The notes beneath the pieces were generated by a model that was not told the origin of the DNA, searched no databases, and saw only the letters and a program-made list of their open reading frames with translations. The position numbers and the translations under genes were made by a program. Below are positions 23,007-30,630 of a stretch of DNA of 30,726 nt, one piece after another. Position 1 is the first letter of the stretch. Every line of letters starts with the position of its first letter. Origin of the DNA: Methyloceanibacter sp. (GTDB lineage Bacteria; Pseudomonadota; Alphaproteobacteria; Rhizobiales; Methyloligellaceae); contig JAENXG010000006.1 of NCBI GenBank assembly GCA_016649675.1, positions 1 to 30,726 on the forward strand, in the 5' to 3' direction.

Positions 23007-23911
23007 AGCAGCGCCTCTCGACCTATCTCCGGCAGCTCGAGGCAGAGAGCATCCACATCATGCGCGAGGTCGCGGCGGAGTTCCGCAATCCGGTGATGCT
23101 CTATTCCATCGGCAAGGACTCCTCGGTGATGCTGCATCTGGCGCTCAAAGCCTTTTATCCCGCCAAGCCGCCATTCCCGCTGCTCCATGTCGACACCACC
23201 TGGAAGTTCCGCGAGATGATCGCCTTTCGCGACCAGGAGATGCGACGGCTCGGCCTCGACCTCATCGTCCATGTCAACGAGCAGGGCGTGAAGGACGGCA
23301 TCTCGCCCATCACCCATGGCAGCGCCCTCTATACCGACATCATGAAGACTGAGGCGCTCAAGCAAGCGCTCGCCGCGCACGGCTTCGACGCGGCTTTCGG
23401 CGGCGCGCGGCGCGACGAGGAGAAATCGCGGGCCAAAGAGCGGGTGTTCTCGTTTCGCAACGCCGCCCATAATTGGGACCCGAAGCGCCAGCGGCCCGAG
23501 CTTTGGCATCTCGCCAACACCAAGATCAGGCCGGGCGAAAGCATGCGGGTGTTCCCGCTGTCGAATTGGACCGAGCTCGATGTGTGGACCTATATCTATC
23601 TCGAGGACATTCCCGTGGTGCTGCTCTATTTCGCGGCCGAGCGGCCGGTCATCGAGCGGGGCGGCATGCTGATCATGGTCGACGACGATCGGCTTCCCAT
23701 CGATCCCGGCGAGAAGCCCGAGCTGGCGCGAGTGCGCTTCCGCACGCTTGGTTGCTATCCATTGACCGGCGCGATCCGTTCGGACGCGGCGACCTTGCCC
23801 GAGATCATCGAGGAGCTGGTCGCGACCCGCTTCTCCGAGCGCCAGGGCCGCGTCATCGACCACGATCAGTCGGGCTCGATGGAGAAGAAGAAGCAGGAGG
23901 GCTACTTTTGA
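23003..23911 (+). CDS. cysD: Sulfate adenylyltransferase subunit 2
   Basis: A 302-aa PAPS-reductase-type ATP pyrophosphatase. The modified P-loop is SIGKDSSVMLHL (35-46), and the conserved AFGGARRDEEKSRAKER and FPLSNWTELDVW are typical of CysD. It forms adenosine 5'-phosphosulfate from ATP and sulfate, driven by GTP hydrolysis in CysN. The ATG lies inside the pssA stop, and its own TGA overlaps the cysNC ATG by one base. An open frame reaches far upstream inside pssA, but the CysD N-terminus begins at MKQRLSTYL. Confidence 0.96.
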   Translation: MKQRLSTYLRQLEAESIHIMREVAAEFRNPVMLYSIGKDSSVMLHLALKAFYPAKPPFPLLHVDTTWKFREMIAFRDQEMRRLGLDLIVHVNEQGVKDGISPITHGSALYTDIMKTEALKQALAAHGFDAAFGGARRDEEKSRAKERVFSFRNAAHNWDPKRQRPELWHLANTKIRPGESMRVFPLSNWTELDVWTYIYLEDIPVVLLYFAAERPVIERGGMLIMVDDDRLPIDPGEKPELARVRFRTLGCYPLTGAIRSDAATLPEIIEELVATRFSERQGRVIDHDQSGSMEKKKQEGYF

Positions 23912-25830
23912 TGCCGCGTTTGAGCGTTGTCGGCAGCGAGCGGAAGAGCGCAAGCGAGCGAGTCGATGCCCGGCTGGCAGGGGAAGAGGGCCGCAACCTG
24001 CTGCGCTTCCTCACCTGCGGCAGCGTCGATGACGGCAAGAGCACGCTGATCGGTCGGCTGCTCTACGATTCGGCGCTCGTCTACGAGGATCAGATGCGCA
24101 GCGCCGAGCACGACTCGCGCCGGCCGGGTGCGGGTCGGGGAGGGACGGTCGACCTTGCGTTTCTCACCGACGGGCTGCAGGCCGAGCGCGAGCAGAAGAT
24201 CACCATCGACGTCGCCTACCGTTATTTCTCCACGCCGCGGCGCAAGTTCATCGTCGCCGACACCCCTGGCCACGTGCAGTACACGCGCAACATGGCGACC
24301 GGCGCCTCCAATTGCGACTTCGCCGTGCTGCTCGTCGATGCGCGGAGTGGCCTGCTCACCCAGACGCGCCGGCACGCCTGCATCCTGTCGCTGCTCGGCA
24401 TCGCCAAGATCGCGCTCGCCGTCAACAAGATGGACCTGGTCGATTTCGATCAGGCCCGCTTCGAGGCGATCGCCGAGGACTTTGCGAGCTTCGCCGGCCC
24501 GCTCGGCTTCGACCTCATGACCCCGATCCCGCTGTCGGCGCTCAAGGGCGACAACGTGATCAACCCGAGCGCCCATATGCATTGGTATCACGGCCCCACG
24601 CTGCTCGGGCATCTCGAGACGGTGGATACGCCCCGGGGCGAGGGAGGGCGGCCATTCCGCTTTCCGGTGCAGTGGGTGAACCGGCCGCATCTCGACTTCC
24701 GCGGCTATGCGGGGACGGTGGCGAGCGGCAAGATCAAGTGCGGCGACGAGGTGGTGATCCATCCTTCCGGCCGGCACGCCCATGTGGCGCGGATCGTCAC
24801 CGCCGGCGGCGACCTCGAGTCGGCGCAGGAAGGGGACGCGGTGACGCTCACCTTCGCCGAGGAGGTCGACGTGAGCCGCGGCGACATCATCGCTCTTCCC
24901 GCGTCGGCCCCCTCGATCGCCGATCAGATCGCGGCACGGCTCATCTGGTTCGACGAGGAGCCGATGCTGCCCGGTCGGGCCTATACGCTCAAATGCGGCT
25001 GCCAGACCACGACGGCGACCGTATCGAGCCTCAAATACAAGCTCAACGTCGACAACCTCGATCACGTGGCGGGCAAGACGCTCGAGCTAAACGAGGCCGG
25101 GTCGTGCAATCTGAGCATCGCCAAGGCGCTCGCCTTCGACCCCTATGCGGAGAACACCGACACCGGCTCGTTCATCCTCATCGACCGCTTCACCAACGCC
25201 ACGGTGGCGGCCGGCATGATCGAGTTCGGCCTGCGCCGCGCCACCAACATCCAGTGGCAGGAGCTCTTCATCGACAAGGCGGCGCGCGCCGGCCTTAAAG
25301 AACAGAAGCCTTGCGTCTTGTGGTTCACGGGGCTCTCAGGGGCGGGCAAGTCGACCATTGCCAATACGCTTGAGAAGCGGCTGCACGCCATGGGGCGGCA
25401 CACCTACATGCTCGACGGCGACAATGTCCGTCACGGCCTCAACAAGGATCTCGGCTTCACCGATGTCGACCGGGTGGAGAACATCCGGCGCGTGGCGGAG
25501 ACGGCGAAGCTGTTCGTCGATGCGGGTCTCATCGTCATGGTCTCGTTCATCTCGCCCTTCCGCTCGGAGCGGCGCATGGCGCGGGATCTGTTCCAGGACG
25601 GTGAGTTCATCGAGGTCTTCGTCGATACGCCGATCGAGGTGTGCGAGGCGCGCGATCCCAAGGGGCTTTACCGCAAGGCGCGCGCCGGGCTGATCACCAA
25701 TTTCACCGGCATCGATTCTCTCTATGAACCGCCCGAGAACGCGGAGCTGAAGATCGACACAAGCGAGGGCACCGTCGAGGCTGTCGCCGAGGCCGTGCTC
25801 AAGGAGCTCCGGCGCCGTCACGTCGTCTAG
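23911..25830 (+). CDS. cysNC: Bifunctional sulfate adenylyltransferase subunit 1/adenylylsulfate kinase (CysN-CysC fusion)
   Basis: A 639-aa fusion. The N-terminal GTPase has GSVDDGKST (37-45), DTPGHVQYTRNM and NKMD, followed by EF-Tu-like beta-barrels to about residue 450. The C-terminal APS kinase has P-loop GLSGAGKST (474-482), DGDNVRHGLNKDLGF, and the lid region KARAGLITNFTGID. Together with CysD it converts sulfate to APS and then to PAPS, for cysteine synthesis or sulfation. The NodQ-type fusion is common in rhizobia and relatives. The start is the ATG in the TGATG junction with cysD. The stop directly abuts the palindrome at 25830. Confidence 0.96.
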   Translation: MPRLSVVGSERKSASERVDARLAGEEGRNLLRFLTCGSVDDGKSTLIGRLLYDSALVYEDQMRSAEHDSRRPGAGRGGTVDLAFLTDGLQAEREQKITIDVAYRYFSTPRRKFIVADTPGHVQYTRNMATGASNCDFAVLLVDARSGLLTQTRRHACILSLLGIAKIALAVNKMDLVDFDQARFEAIAEDFASFAGPLGFDLMTPIPLSALKGDNVINPSAHMHWYHGPTLLGHLETVDTPRGEGGRPFRFPVQWVNRPHLDFRGYAGTVASGKIKCGDEVVIHPSGRHAHVARIVTAGGDLESAQEGDAVTLTFAEEVDVSRGDIIALPASAPSIADQIAARLIWFDEEPMLPGRAYTLKCGCQTTTATVSSLKYKLNVDNLDHVAGKTLELNEAGSCNLSIAKALAFDPYAENTDTGSFILIDRFTNATVAAGMIEFGLRRATNIQWQELFIDKAARAGLKEQKPCVLWFTGLSGAGKSTIANTLEKRLHAMGRHTYMLDGDNVRHGLNKDLGFTDVDRVENIRRVAETAKLFVDAGLIVMVSFISPFRSERRMARDLFQDGEFIEVFVDTPIEVCEARDPKGLYRKARAGLITNFTGIDSLYEPPENAELKIDTSEGTVEAVAEAVLKELRRRHVV

Positions 25831-25854
25831 AGCATGATCCGAAGAGATCATGCA
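25830..25854. repeat. Shortened Hyphomicrobiales palindrome after cysNC
   Basis: The arms GCATGATC (25832-25839) and GATCATGC (25846-25853) enclose the 6-nt loop CGAAGA. These are the outer arms of the elements at 275-376 without the central core. It starts on the last base of the cysNC stop. Confidence 0.75.
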
Positions 25855-25857
25855 CAA

Positions 25858-25925
25858 ACTCAAATGACAGGCCGCAGCCGCAAATTCCCCCCGATTTGAG
25901 TCCTTCGGATAAGCGGCTGCGGCCT
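25858..25925. terminator. Large inverted repeat, probable bidirectional transcript end
   Basis: A perfect 13-bp inverted repeat has arms AGGCCGCAGCCGC (25869-25881) and GCGGCTGCGGCCT (25913-25925). It lies between convergent cysNC and the Sel1-like gene, 7 bp before the latter's stop. A second 8-bp pair, ACTCAAAT (25858-25865) and ATTTGAGT (25894-25901), interlocks with it. No T-run follows either arm, so termination is inferred from position and stability. Confidence 0.6.
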
Positions 25926-25932
25926 CCTCGCG

Positions 25933-27366
25933 CTAGTCGGACGGATTTGCTGCCGAAAGACTAGCGAGGATCTTCAGGCGCTCGGCGGCTTGCGCGTTTC
26001 CCTTTTGCGATGCCTGCTCGTACCAGCGATGCGCGCGCGCGGGGTCGGCGTCCATGCCCCTCGCTCCAAGCGCGGACAGCGTGTCCTGATCGAAGGTGCG
26101 GGCGAGCTCGTAGGCCGCATCGCCCTGCCCACGCTCGGCAAGGTGGAGCAGAAGGAGCCGCGCCGCGGCGATGTCGCCCTCATCAAGGAGCCTCCTTGCC
26201 CTCTCGAGCAGCACGGCGGATTCGGCCGGGGTGACAGGCTCCTCGGCGGCGCGGGGCCTGAACGGCACGTCGAGAAGCGCCGTGGCCCAGCTCATGTCCG
26301 GACCGAATGTCAGCGCTGTGGCCTCGACGCGCAGCACGAGGCTGCGCCGCGACTGAGGCGCGCTGCCCTGGTCCAGCACATAGACTTCGAGCGGATAGTC
26401 GCCGCTTGCGGCTTGGCCAATTGACAGCGTGAGATCTGACAGTTCCGCGTCTTTCACGAACCAGGTCCCGCTTCCGCTCCGCCGTCCCGCGGAAAGCTCG
26501 GCCTCGGGGGGAAGCCCGCGAACGAGGAGGTAGCGGGCGTGGCTCCGCGGCAGGAGGGGCGCAAGCGCAAGCGGCCGGCCGGCAGTCGCAAGGATCACTT
26601 GAGCGCCAGTCTCAGCCTCGCCCGGTAGGGAAGCGCTGGCGCGCGCTATGGCCGGAACGAGCAACGGCTCGCTCTTCGCAGCGCGGTTCGGCGTCATGGC
26701 TGCGAACTCGAGCCTGGCAGGCGCGTCATCGCGGTCCGGACTTTGCCAGGCGATCGAGCTGGCGTGCCTTGTAGGCCGGTGGTCGTTATCGGCCGGTCGA
26801 GGCGTGGCAAGGTTGGTCACCAGCACGACGCCTCCAATGGTGAGCAGGAAGGCCGTAATGAGCGAGCCCGCGACCAGGAAGTTTGCCCAGCGCTGCCGCC
26901 GGTAAAATTCGCGGACAAGCGCCTCCACATGGACTTGCGGGGCGATGCTCGGCGCCACCGGATCGAGGGCCGAATCCGCCGCGAAGGCGTCGGCGTCGCC
27001 GAGGCCGTCATGATCGTGGTCCCACGCAGCGGCACCCGCGTCGGGAAGAAGGCCATCGGCGAATGTCAGCCGCAGCTCGCCTAAGGCCTGCGGCGAGCCG
27101 CCGGCGGGATGCCTCAGCGCGGCGAGAGCGTCCTCGTCCACGGCCAAGGAATTGAGGCGTTCAACGAGCGATCGGGGACAGGTGATCCTGACCGGGCCCT
27201 CGATCATTCCGGTGATGGCAGGCGCAGCAAGGCTCAGTCCGTCAAACTCCTCCGTGATGTCTGGGAACGGCGCTGCATTGTTCAACAGCGCCGAGCGAAG
27301 TAGTGCGTTTGCTCGATGCACGGGGTGCCAATCGGGCCGCTCGGCCACGGGCGTGGAACCGATCAT
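25933..27366 (-). CDS. Single-pass membrane protein with EF-hand-like loop and Sel1-like repeats
   Basis: A 477-aa protein. The N-terminal part (1-160) has no signal peptide. It contains DHDHDGLGD (116-124), which fits the DxDxDGxxD calcium-loop pattern. One transmembrane helix at about 161-186 follows a basic stretch (FYRRQRW), predicting a cytoplasmic N-terminus and periplasmic C-terminus. The periplasmic part contains a probable beta domain and, from about 395, TPR/Sel1-like helices (ARRLLDEGDIAAARLLLL; DPARAHRWYEQASQKGNAQA). GGGAG lies 7 nt before the ATG. It lies 150 bp downstream of the TAXI-like gene on the same strand and may share its transcript. I do not recognise a named family. 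Confidence 0.75.
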   Translation of the reverse strand: MIGSTPVAERPDWHPVHRANALLRSALLNNAAPFPDITEEFDGLSLAAPAITGMIEGPVRITCPRSLVERLNSLAVDEDALAALRHPAGGSPQALGELRLTFADGLLPDAGAAAWDHDHDGLGDADAFAADSALDPVAPSIAPQVHVEALVREFYRRQRWANFLVAGSLITAFLLTIGGVVLVTNLATPRPADNDHRPTRHASSIAWQSPDRDDAPARLEFAAMTPNRAAKSEPLLVPAIARASASLPGEAETGAQVILATAGRPLALAPLLPRSHARYLLVRGLPPEAELSAGRRSGSGTWFVKDAELSDLTLSIGQAASGDYPLEVYVLDQGSAPQSRRSLVLRVEATALTFGPDMSWATALLDVPFRPRAAEEPVTPAESAVLLERARRLLDEGDIAAARLLLLHLAERGQGDAAYELARTFDQDTLSALGARGMDADPARAHRWYEQASQKGNAQAAERLKILASLSAANPSD

Positions 27367-27516
27367 AGTTATGCTCCCTTACTCGACCGCGCGAGTGCCC
27401 CGCGCGCGGTTACGCCCCCCATTCCCCTGTGACACGCGCCCGTGCCCCCGGGCGCGCTCGACTCGAATGAACTAGCGAATGCCTCCTTCTGTTCCCGAAC
27501 TCCCTCTCGACGCGCG

Positions 27517-28593
27517 CTAGCGGCCGTTGCCGCGTTGCCATTCCATGAACCGCTTGAACAAAACCTCCTTCTGGTCGGCGCTGAGGCCGAGGCCTTCCGG
27601 CAGCGCCGGAGCTTGAGCCGCGCTGGCGCGGGCCACGATCGGCTTGGCAGTTTCGCCTGGACGCTTGGCAAGCCAGGTCTCGGCGGCGCGCGTCCGCTTG
27701 AAGCCGGGCAGGCTCGCCGCGAGATTGACCTCGCGCCATTTCGGATGCCGGTCGGGCGCCTGCAGCTCGGAAAAGCGGGAAAACAGCGTATCGACGAAGC
27801 GGGCAACGCGCTCGGGCGAGCCCGGATCGCTCTTGGATTTTGCGGCGAGAAGCACCAGACCGGTCGCCACCGTCGAAAGCTCTTCGCCCGGCTGGACGAG
27901 GTTGGGATAGTCGTCGGCCTCGAAATGCGTGGGCAGATAGGCGGCCTCGAGCGAGGCGCCGAAGGGGACCGGCACTAGATGGATGCCGAGATTTGCCGGG
28001 ATTGCACTGACGAGAGGGGAGGGCTTGCCGCCGACGATCACGGCAGCGGAAATCGCGCCTCGCTTCAGCTGCTCGAGGCTCGCGCTGGCGTCGAGGCTCG
28101 AAGGCTGGACCGCGATCCCGAGCGCCTTGAACAGCGAGGCGGCGGTGATGGCCGAGCCTGATCCTACGGGGCCGAAATTCACTTTTCTGCCGGCGAGGTC
28201 GGCAAGACTGCCGATCTCGGCGCGGGCCAAGATGTGCACCTCTTGCGGGTAAAGCCGTGCCACGAGTTCGAGCCGGTCTGCCAGGCTCGCGCCCGCCCCT
28301 CCGCTCGCGGCAGCAGCCAGCGCGTCGGTCGAGACGAAAGCGATATCGACATGGGAGTCGTCGAGCAGAAGCGCGATATTGCCGGCGCCGGCATCGCCGA
28401 GCATGGGAAGGACGCGGACGGCCGCGTTAGGGGCGAAGAGGCTGGCCATGTCGGCCGCGAGCACGGTCTCCGATCCCGCAGCGTCACCTGAAATCAGGCC
28501 GAGCCAAGCGGTTTCCGCTTTCGCGTCGGGGGCGCTAGCGCCCGCTAAGAGGCCGATCAGGCCGAGACCGAAAACAAGAGACCCTGCACGCAA
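27517..28593 (-). CDS. TAXI/NMT1-like periplasmic solute-binding protein
   Basis: A 358-aa protein with a signal peptide of about 26 residues (LVFGLGLIGLLAGASAPDAKA). The binding-protein fold is suggested by HVDIAFVSTDALAAA, the TAXI/NMT1-like stretch GRKVNFGPVGSGSAITAASLFKALGI, and the later IHLVPVPFGASLEAAYLP and STVATGLVLLAAKS. TAXI proteins normally deliver carboxylates to TRAP permeases, but no permease gene lies within the window. The C-terminal 50 residues extend past the usual end and are Ala-rich, ending LFKRFMEWQRGNGR. The partner is probably the Sel1-like membrane protein downstream. Family assignment is moderate. Confidence 0.75.
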   Translation of the reverse strand: MRAGSLVFGLGLIGLLAGASAPDAKAETAWLGLISGDAAGSETVLAADMASLFAPNAAVRVLPMLGDAGAGNIALLLDDSHVDIAFVSTDALAAAASGGAGASLADRLELVARLYPQEVHILARAEIGSLADLAGRKVNFGPVGSGSAITAASLFKALGIAVQPSSLDASASLEQLKRGAISAAVIVGGKPSPLVSAIPANLGIHLVPVPFGASLEAAYLPTHFEADDYPNLVQPGEELSTVATGLVLLAAKSKSDPGSPERVARFVDTLFSRFSELQAPDRHPKWREVNLAASLPGFKRTRAAETWLAKRPGETAKPIVARASAAQAPALPEGLGLSADQKEVLFKRFMEWQRGNGR

Positions 28594-29006
28594 AACACAC
28601 CCCCGTGTCCCCGCGTCCTGTTGGCCACAGGATCAGCGTCTCACGGCATTGCGCCATGAACCCGGACCTTCGAGGACAAGAATGGGACGCCGAAAGGCGA
28701 GACCCGCTCCATCTCGAAAACTGGGAGCCGAAGCTCCTGTGTCGCGTTCGTGTGTGCGTGTGTGCGTAGCCCGGTCCAGGGCAGAAGGCTTTTTGTTGTT
28801 GGGAGCGACGTTAACCCTCGACTGGGGCGCCATGTCGGCCTCAATGCGGCGAAGCCGGGGCTCCGCGCCCAAAGCCTTGGTGCGCCTCGGAAAAGGGCGC
28901 GGGACCGCTGTGTGATGAGGCTCACAAAGGGAGGAGGAGGCGAACGCCATCTCAGTGTCAGCCGATGGCAATCCTGCCATGGCACATGTTTCGTAGGAGA
29001 CGAGAA
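28594..29006. other. Intergenic region between divergent genes
   Basis: 413 bp between the TAXI-like gene (minus) and the duplicated exported protein (plus). It must hold both promoters, but I find no convincing -35/-10 pair. A short tandem repeat, two copies of TGTGTGCG, lies at 28751-28766. Open frames here look like high-GC chance frames. TAGGAG at the right end is the ribosome-binding site of the next gene. Confidence 0.6.
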
Positions 29007-29588
29007 ATGACACGCAATTCCTTGATGATAGGCGCTGGCGTTGCCGCCTTGGCTTCGGCCGCGCTCCTGCTCACCCCGGTCAGTGCACAAGAGATCCCGA
29101 CCAATCATGACGCCGCGATCAAGGCCTGCTCGACGGTCAATCCCTCGCAGCCGGTCAAGGTCGTGAACGCGGTCGACGACGGCAGCGGCATCGGCTTCAG
29201 CCTGGTCTGGCTCAACGACAAGGACGGCAATCTCTGGATGTGCGACGCCGACGATGCGGGGAAGGTCTATTCCTACTCCATCGTGGCGAAGGATCTGTTG
29301 GATGGCGCCGGCCCCGAGATGATCGGGCTTGAGCTGGCCTCTGACGGCACCTATGACGGCAAGCCGCAGGAGACCGCGGAGAAAGTCTGCGCCGCCTATC
29401 TGACCGGCGGTGGCAAGGTGCTGGCAAGCGCCTCAGACGGGCTTGAGGTCGATCCCGGCTTCGTCGTGTTCGTCGGTGACAAGGACGGCAAGTTCTATCT
29501 CTGCAACGCGACGAGTGACGCCGCGGTGTGGGCCTTCGAGCCGATCGGCGACCCGCTCACCTTCGATGAGCAGAAGCAGCAGAGCTAG
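29007..29588 (+). CDS. Exported protein with two tandem copies of a Cys-pair domain
   Basis: A 193-aa protein. The start is the ATG at 29007 because TAGGAG precedes it by 8 nt. A signal peptide spans about residues 1-27 (ending PVSAQ). The mature part is two related halves: C41...DKDGNLWMC79 and C128...DKDGKFYLC166. Both Cys spacings are exactly 38 residues, and AIKAC/AEKVC and GIGFSLVWLNDKDG/DPGFVVFVGDKDG align. Each half probably forms one disulfide. It looks periplasmic and acidic. I do not recognise the family. It is convergent with the CFI-box gene, whose 3' end overlaps it by 32 bp. Confidence 0.8.
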   Translation: MTRNSLMIGAGVAALASAALLLTPVSAQEIPTNHDAAIKACSTVNPSQPVKVVNAVDDGSGIGFSLVWLNDKDGNLWMCDADDAGKVYSYSIVAKDLLDGAGPEMIGLELASDGTYDGKPQETAEKVCAAYLTGGGKVLASASDGLEVDPGFVVFVGDKDGKFYLCNATSDAAVWAFEPIGDPLTFDEQKQQS

Positions 29589-30630
29589 GCTTTGCGTCAT
29601 CCTGAGCCGCGAGGCGCAAAGCGTCGAGCCTCGAAGGATGCCTCGTTGAAATGGCGGGCGCGGGGATCACCCCCTCGCGTCCGTCGATGTCTTTGCCGCT
29701 GTGCTCCGGAGCGAAGTCGCGGGCAAGCTCGCTGAGCATGCGGACATAGAGAAGGTAGGCCAGTGCGTTGAAGCCGAGCTGTGCTGCGAGCGCGCTCGGC
29801 AGGATGTAGCTTGCATAGACTGAGACAAGTCGTGGCGTCCGTGCCGCCTCGGGCAGACGCGCGAGGATCAGCGGCGCAAGCTCGTAATAGGCCGCGATCG
29901 CCTCATCGCCCCCCGGCCTCTTGGCCAGCACGCCGTCGCGGTAGCGGCGCAGCGCGCGCAGCTCGAAGCAGTCATCGCCCAGACCCAAGACCTCGCAGCA
30001 GGCGGTGGTGATGAAGCAGCCGCCTTCGGGCGGAGTGCATTTCTCGTCGGCGAATTGCTGGGCGAGTTCGCCTTGCCGCTGCTCCGCCCACGCCAGCGCC
30101 GCGCGCAAGGTCTCGCAGTCGAGCTTGACGCGGCATTCCTCCTTGTCGCCGAGCTTGACCGCGATCTCGACGGAATTGCCCTCACGGAACAGGGGTGCCG
30201 CGGCAAGCGGGAGCACGATGCTCACCTTGTTGTCGAAAATGTCGGTGCAGTTGCCGCAGAGCGGCTCGTTGACGGCCTCCTTGCCGTCCTCAGTCCTGAC
30301 CATCAGCCGGTTGGCCGGATCGATGAGGAATTTCTTCGGCAACTTTATCTTTTCGCGATCGCCGTAGACGACGAGCTTGCTCTCGAAGCTCGCGGCCACC
30401 TGGATGTCGGCGCGCAGATCGCAAGAGTCGGGGCTCTCGAAGGTGACCTGGTTAATGCGGGCGCCGGCCTGGCTGTCGGTTGCTTGCCCTTTCCAGGGAC
30501 CGAAGGCTTTGGAGTCAAAGCAGTCGGGCAGCTTGGCGGCGAGGGCGCGCGGGACCGAGGGGAGGAGCCGTAGGCCCGTGGCTGCGGCAAGGAGGAGGCC
30601 GAGCGTCCGGCGACGCGTGTTCAACACCAT
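29557..30630 (-). CDS. Tat-type exported CFI-box protein
   Basis: A 357-aa protein. The N-terminus NTRRRTLGLLLAAA with a later ALAA site fits a twin-arginine signal, cut near residue 32. Residues 33-175 form an unrecognised Cys-containing domain (PLCGNC at 123-128). The CFI box GCFITTACC (204-212) is followed by a helical region with LRRYRDGVL and YELAPLI to about 310. At least eleven cysteines occur in the mature protein. The last 40 or so residues (from GVIPAPA to HPSRLDALRLAAQDD) are encoded by an intergenic repeat and look like a read-through tail. The function of CFI-box proteins is not established. Confidence 0.78.
   Translation of the reverse strand: MVLNTRRRTLGLLLAAATGLRLLPSVPRALAAKLPDCFDSKAFGPWKGQATDSQAGARINQVTFESPDSCDLRADIQVAASFESKLVVYGDREKIKLPKKFLIDPANRLMVRTEDGKEAVNEPLCGNCTDIFDNKVSIVLPLAAAPLFREGNSVEIAVKLGDKEECRVKLDCETLRAALAWAEQRQGELAQQFADEKCTPPEGGCFITTACCEVLGLGDDCFELRALRRYRDGVLAKRPGGDEAIAAYYELAPLILARLPEAARTPRLVSVYASYILPSALAAQLGFNALAYLLYVRMLSELARDFAPEHSGKDIDGREGVIPAPAISTRHPSRLDALRLAAQDDAKPSSAASAHRR
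29596..29640. repeat. Intergenic palindrome overlapping the CFI-box gene 3' end
   Basis: The outer arms are CATCCT (29598-29603) and AGGATG (29635-29640), with inner GAG/CTC pairing around a GC-rich centre. The minus strand reads HPSRLDALRLAAQDD, a translation typical of a dispersed repeat in Hyphomicrobiales. It lies just after the stop of the plus-strand gene. Confidence 0.65.

Noticed and set aside
28633..29108. Overlapping open frames of 126-178 codons in the 413-bp intergenic region
   Set aside because: They lie in several frames on both strands with no ribosome-binding sites or domains, and overlap the start of a real exported gene.
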